From NCBI GenBank assembly GCA_026770585.1, contig MU646842.1, positions 9,440 to 22,444 on the forward strand: DNA of 13,005 nt, given 5' to 3'. Below the pieces are notes generated by a model, which worked only from the letters and a program-made list of their open reading frames with translations, searched no databases and had not been told where the DNA came from. A program made the translations under genes and the position numbers. Positions 12,149 to 13,005 of the stretch are shown piece by piece. This DNA is from Baffinella frigidus. Taxonomy: Eukaryota; Cryptophyceae; Cryptomonadales; Baffinellaceae. Position 1 is the stretch's first letter; the number at the start of each line of letters is the position of its first letter.

Positions 12149-12554
12149 TTTGGGGTTTGGGGTTTGGGGTTTGGGGTTGGGGTTGTGGGTTTGGGGTTTG
12201 ATGATCGCCGTTTGGTCTCTAGGGTTTAGGGTGTAGGGTGCAGGGTGCAGGGTGTAGGGTGTAGGGCGTATGGTGTATGGTGTCGGGTGTCGGGTGTCGG
12301 GTGTAGGGTGTAGGGTGTAGGGTGTAGGGTGTAGGGTGTAGGGTGAAGGGTGAAGGGTTTATGGTGTAGGGTGCAGGGTGCAGGGTGTAGGGTGTATGGT
12401 GTAGGGTGTAGGGTGTAAGGTTTATGGTGTAGGATGTAGGGTGTAGAGTGTAGGGTGTAGGGTGTAGGGTGTAGGGTGTAGGATGTAGGGTGTAGGGTGT
12501 AGGGTGTAGGGTGCAGGGTTTATGGTGTAGGGTGTAGGGTGTAGAGTCTAGAGT
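12149..12554 (+). repeat. TTTGGGG then GTGTAGG array
   Basis: TTTGGGG units at about 12149-12200 change to GTGTAGG units from about 12219, with GTGCAGG, GTGTCGG and GTGTATG variants. Heptamer spacing is maintained over more than 300 bp. It ends in a GAGTCTAGAGTCTAGG transition directly at the stop codon of the exon below. Confidence 0.9.
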
Positions 12555-12692
12555 CTAGGAGTACCCCCGGAGGCGGCGGGCCTGCGCGAAGAAGGGGGTG
12601 AGCGACGCGTAGTCGCGCGCGGTCTCGAACCCGACCAGGGTCTTCCTTTGCTCCGTGCTCGCCGCGCCCTGTGCGTGGAGGGTATCCTTCAC
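12555..12692 (-). CDS. Probable C-terminal coding exon, unidentified protein
   Basis: On the minus strand, 45 codons run from GTG (12690-12692) to TAG (12555-12557). They read [19 protein letters not shown], then [16 protein letters not shown], then [10 protein letters not shown] and stop. The peptide is complex and non-repetitive, codon third positions are strongly G/C-rich, and the stretch contrasts sharply with the heptamer array on one side and the microsatellite on the other. Immediately upstream on the minus strand the bases are ATATAG, so the frame would stop at TAG unless AG is a splice acceptor. The rest of the gene would then lie beyond the microsatellite, outside the window. There is no clear pyrimidine tract. 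I do not recognise the family. Confidence 0.5.
   Translation of the reverse strand: MKDTLHAQGAASTEQRKTLVGFETARDYASLTPFFAQARRLRGYS

Positions 12693-13005
<313 letters not shown>

Overview
The window looks like non-coding, repeat-dominated DNA from the subtelomeric or interstitial-telomeric part of a eukaryotic chromosome. The main clue is repeated short tracts of perfect TTTAGGG, each surrounded by long arrays of degenerate derivatives (TTTGGGG, TTTCGGG, GGGTTCC, TTTATGG, TTTATTGAGGG, TTTGGTG, GTGTAGG). TTTAGGG telomeres occur in land plants, many green algae and several protist lineages, so the sequence does not fix the species. I see no rRNA, tRNA, CRISPR array, operon-like gene order or intact protein gene. 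The long open frames inside the arrays are products of heptamer and hexamer repeats, not genes.

Layout. 1-2385: telomere-like arrays interrupted by duplicated non-telomeric blocks and a 66-bp-arm inverted repeat (1538-1687). 2388-3530: dispersed repeats built around GAACGAACCTAACTC, then an AT-rich tandem block. 3517-4128: a foldback element next to a minus-strand open frame that looks like a broken coding fragment, then a foldback region with a CCTACSGTAGG core. 4166-5160: a large GGGTTTC/GGGTTCC array with an embedded palindromic punctuation block. 5175-6160: three copies of an AAACGTCACTA-rich unit, one split by a miniature transposable element. 6205-7260: perfect telomere repeats, clustered palindromes and a 67-bp-arm hairpin element. 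7290-9231: tandem 30-bp GAGCCTCGAG repeats, a 164-bp duplication, a second copy of the miniature element and a second copy of the foldback family. 9274-10260: a TTTGGTG array, three copies of a 57-nt exon-like minus-strand block, a purine tract and a 22-bp tandem repeat. 10260-12060: three more long inverted repeats and a third, chimeric miniature element. 12149-12554: a GTGTAGG array. 12555-12692: a probable terminal coding exon on the minus strand. 12693-13005: a microsatellite that becomes pure (TA)n and runs off the window.

The best-supported discovery is a roughly 180-bp family with CCACACGAGGCTACC inverted termini at 5764-5942, 8337-8515 and 11061-11241. Related unoccupied sites for all three insertions are present in the same window, and they imply 2-bp target duplications (CA, GT, TA). 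A second foldback family (3517-3682 and 9053-9231) and a set of loci sharing a CCTACSGTAGG core make this segment unusually rich in hairpin-forming DNA. Nothing here can be described as genes working together. The picture is of repeated insertion, segmental duplication and decay next to what may be the last exon of a real gene at the right end.
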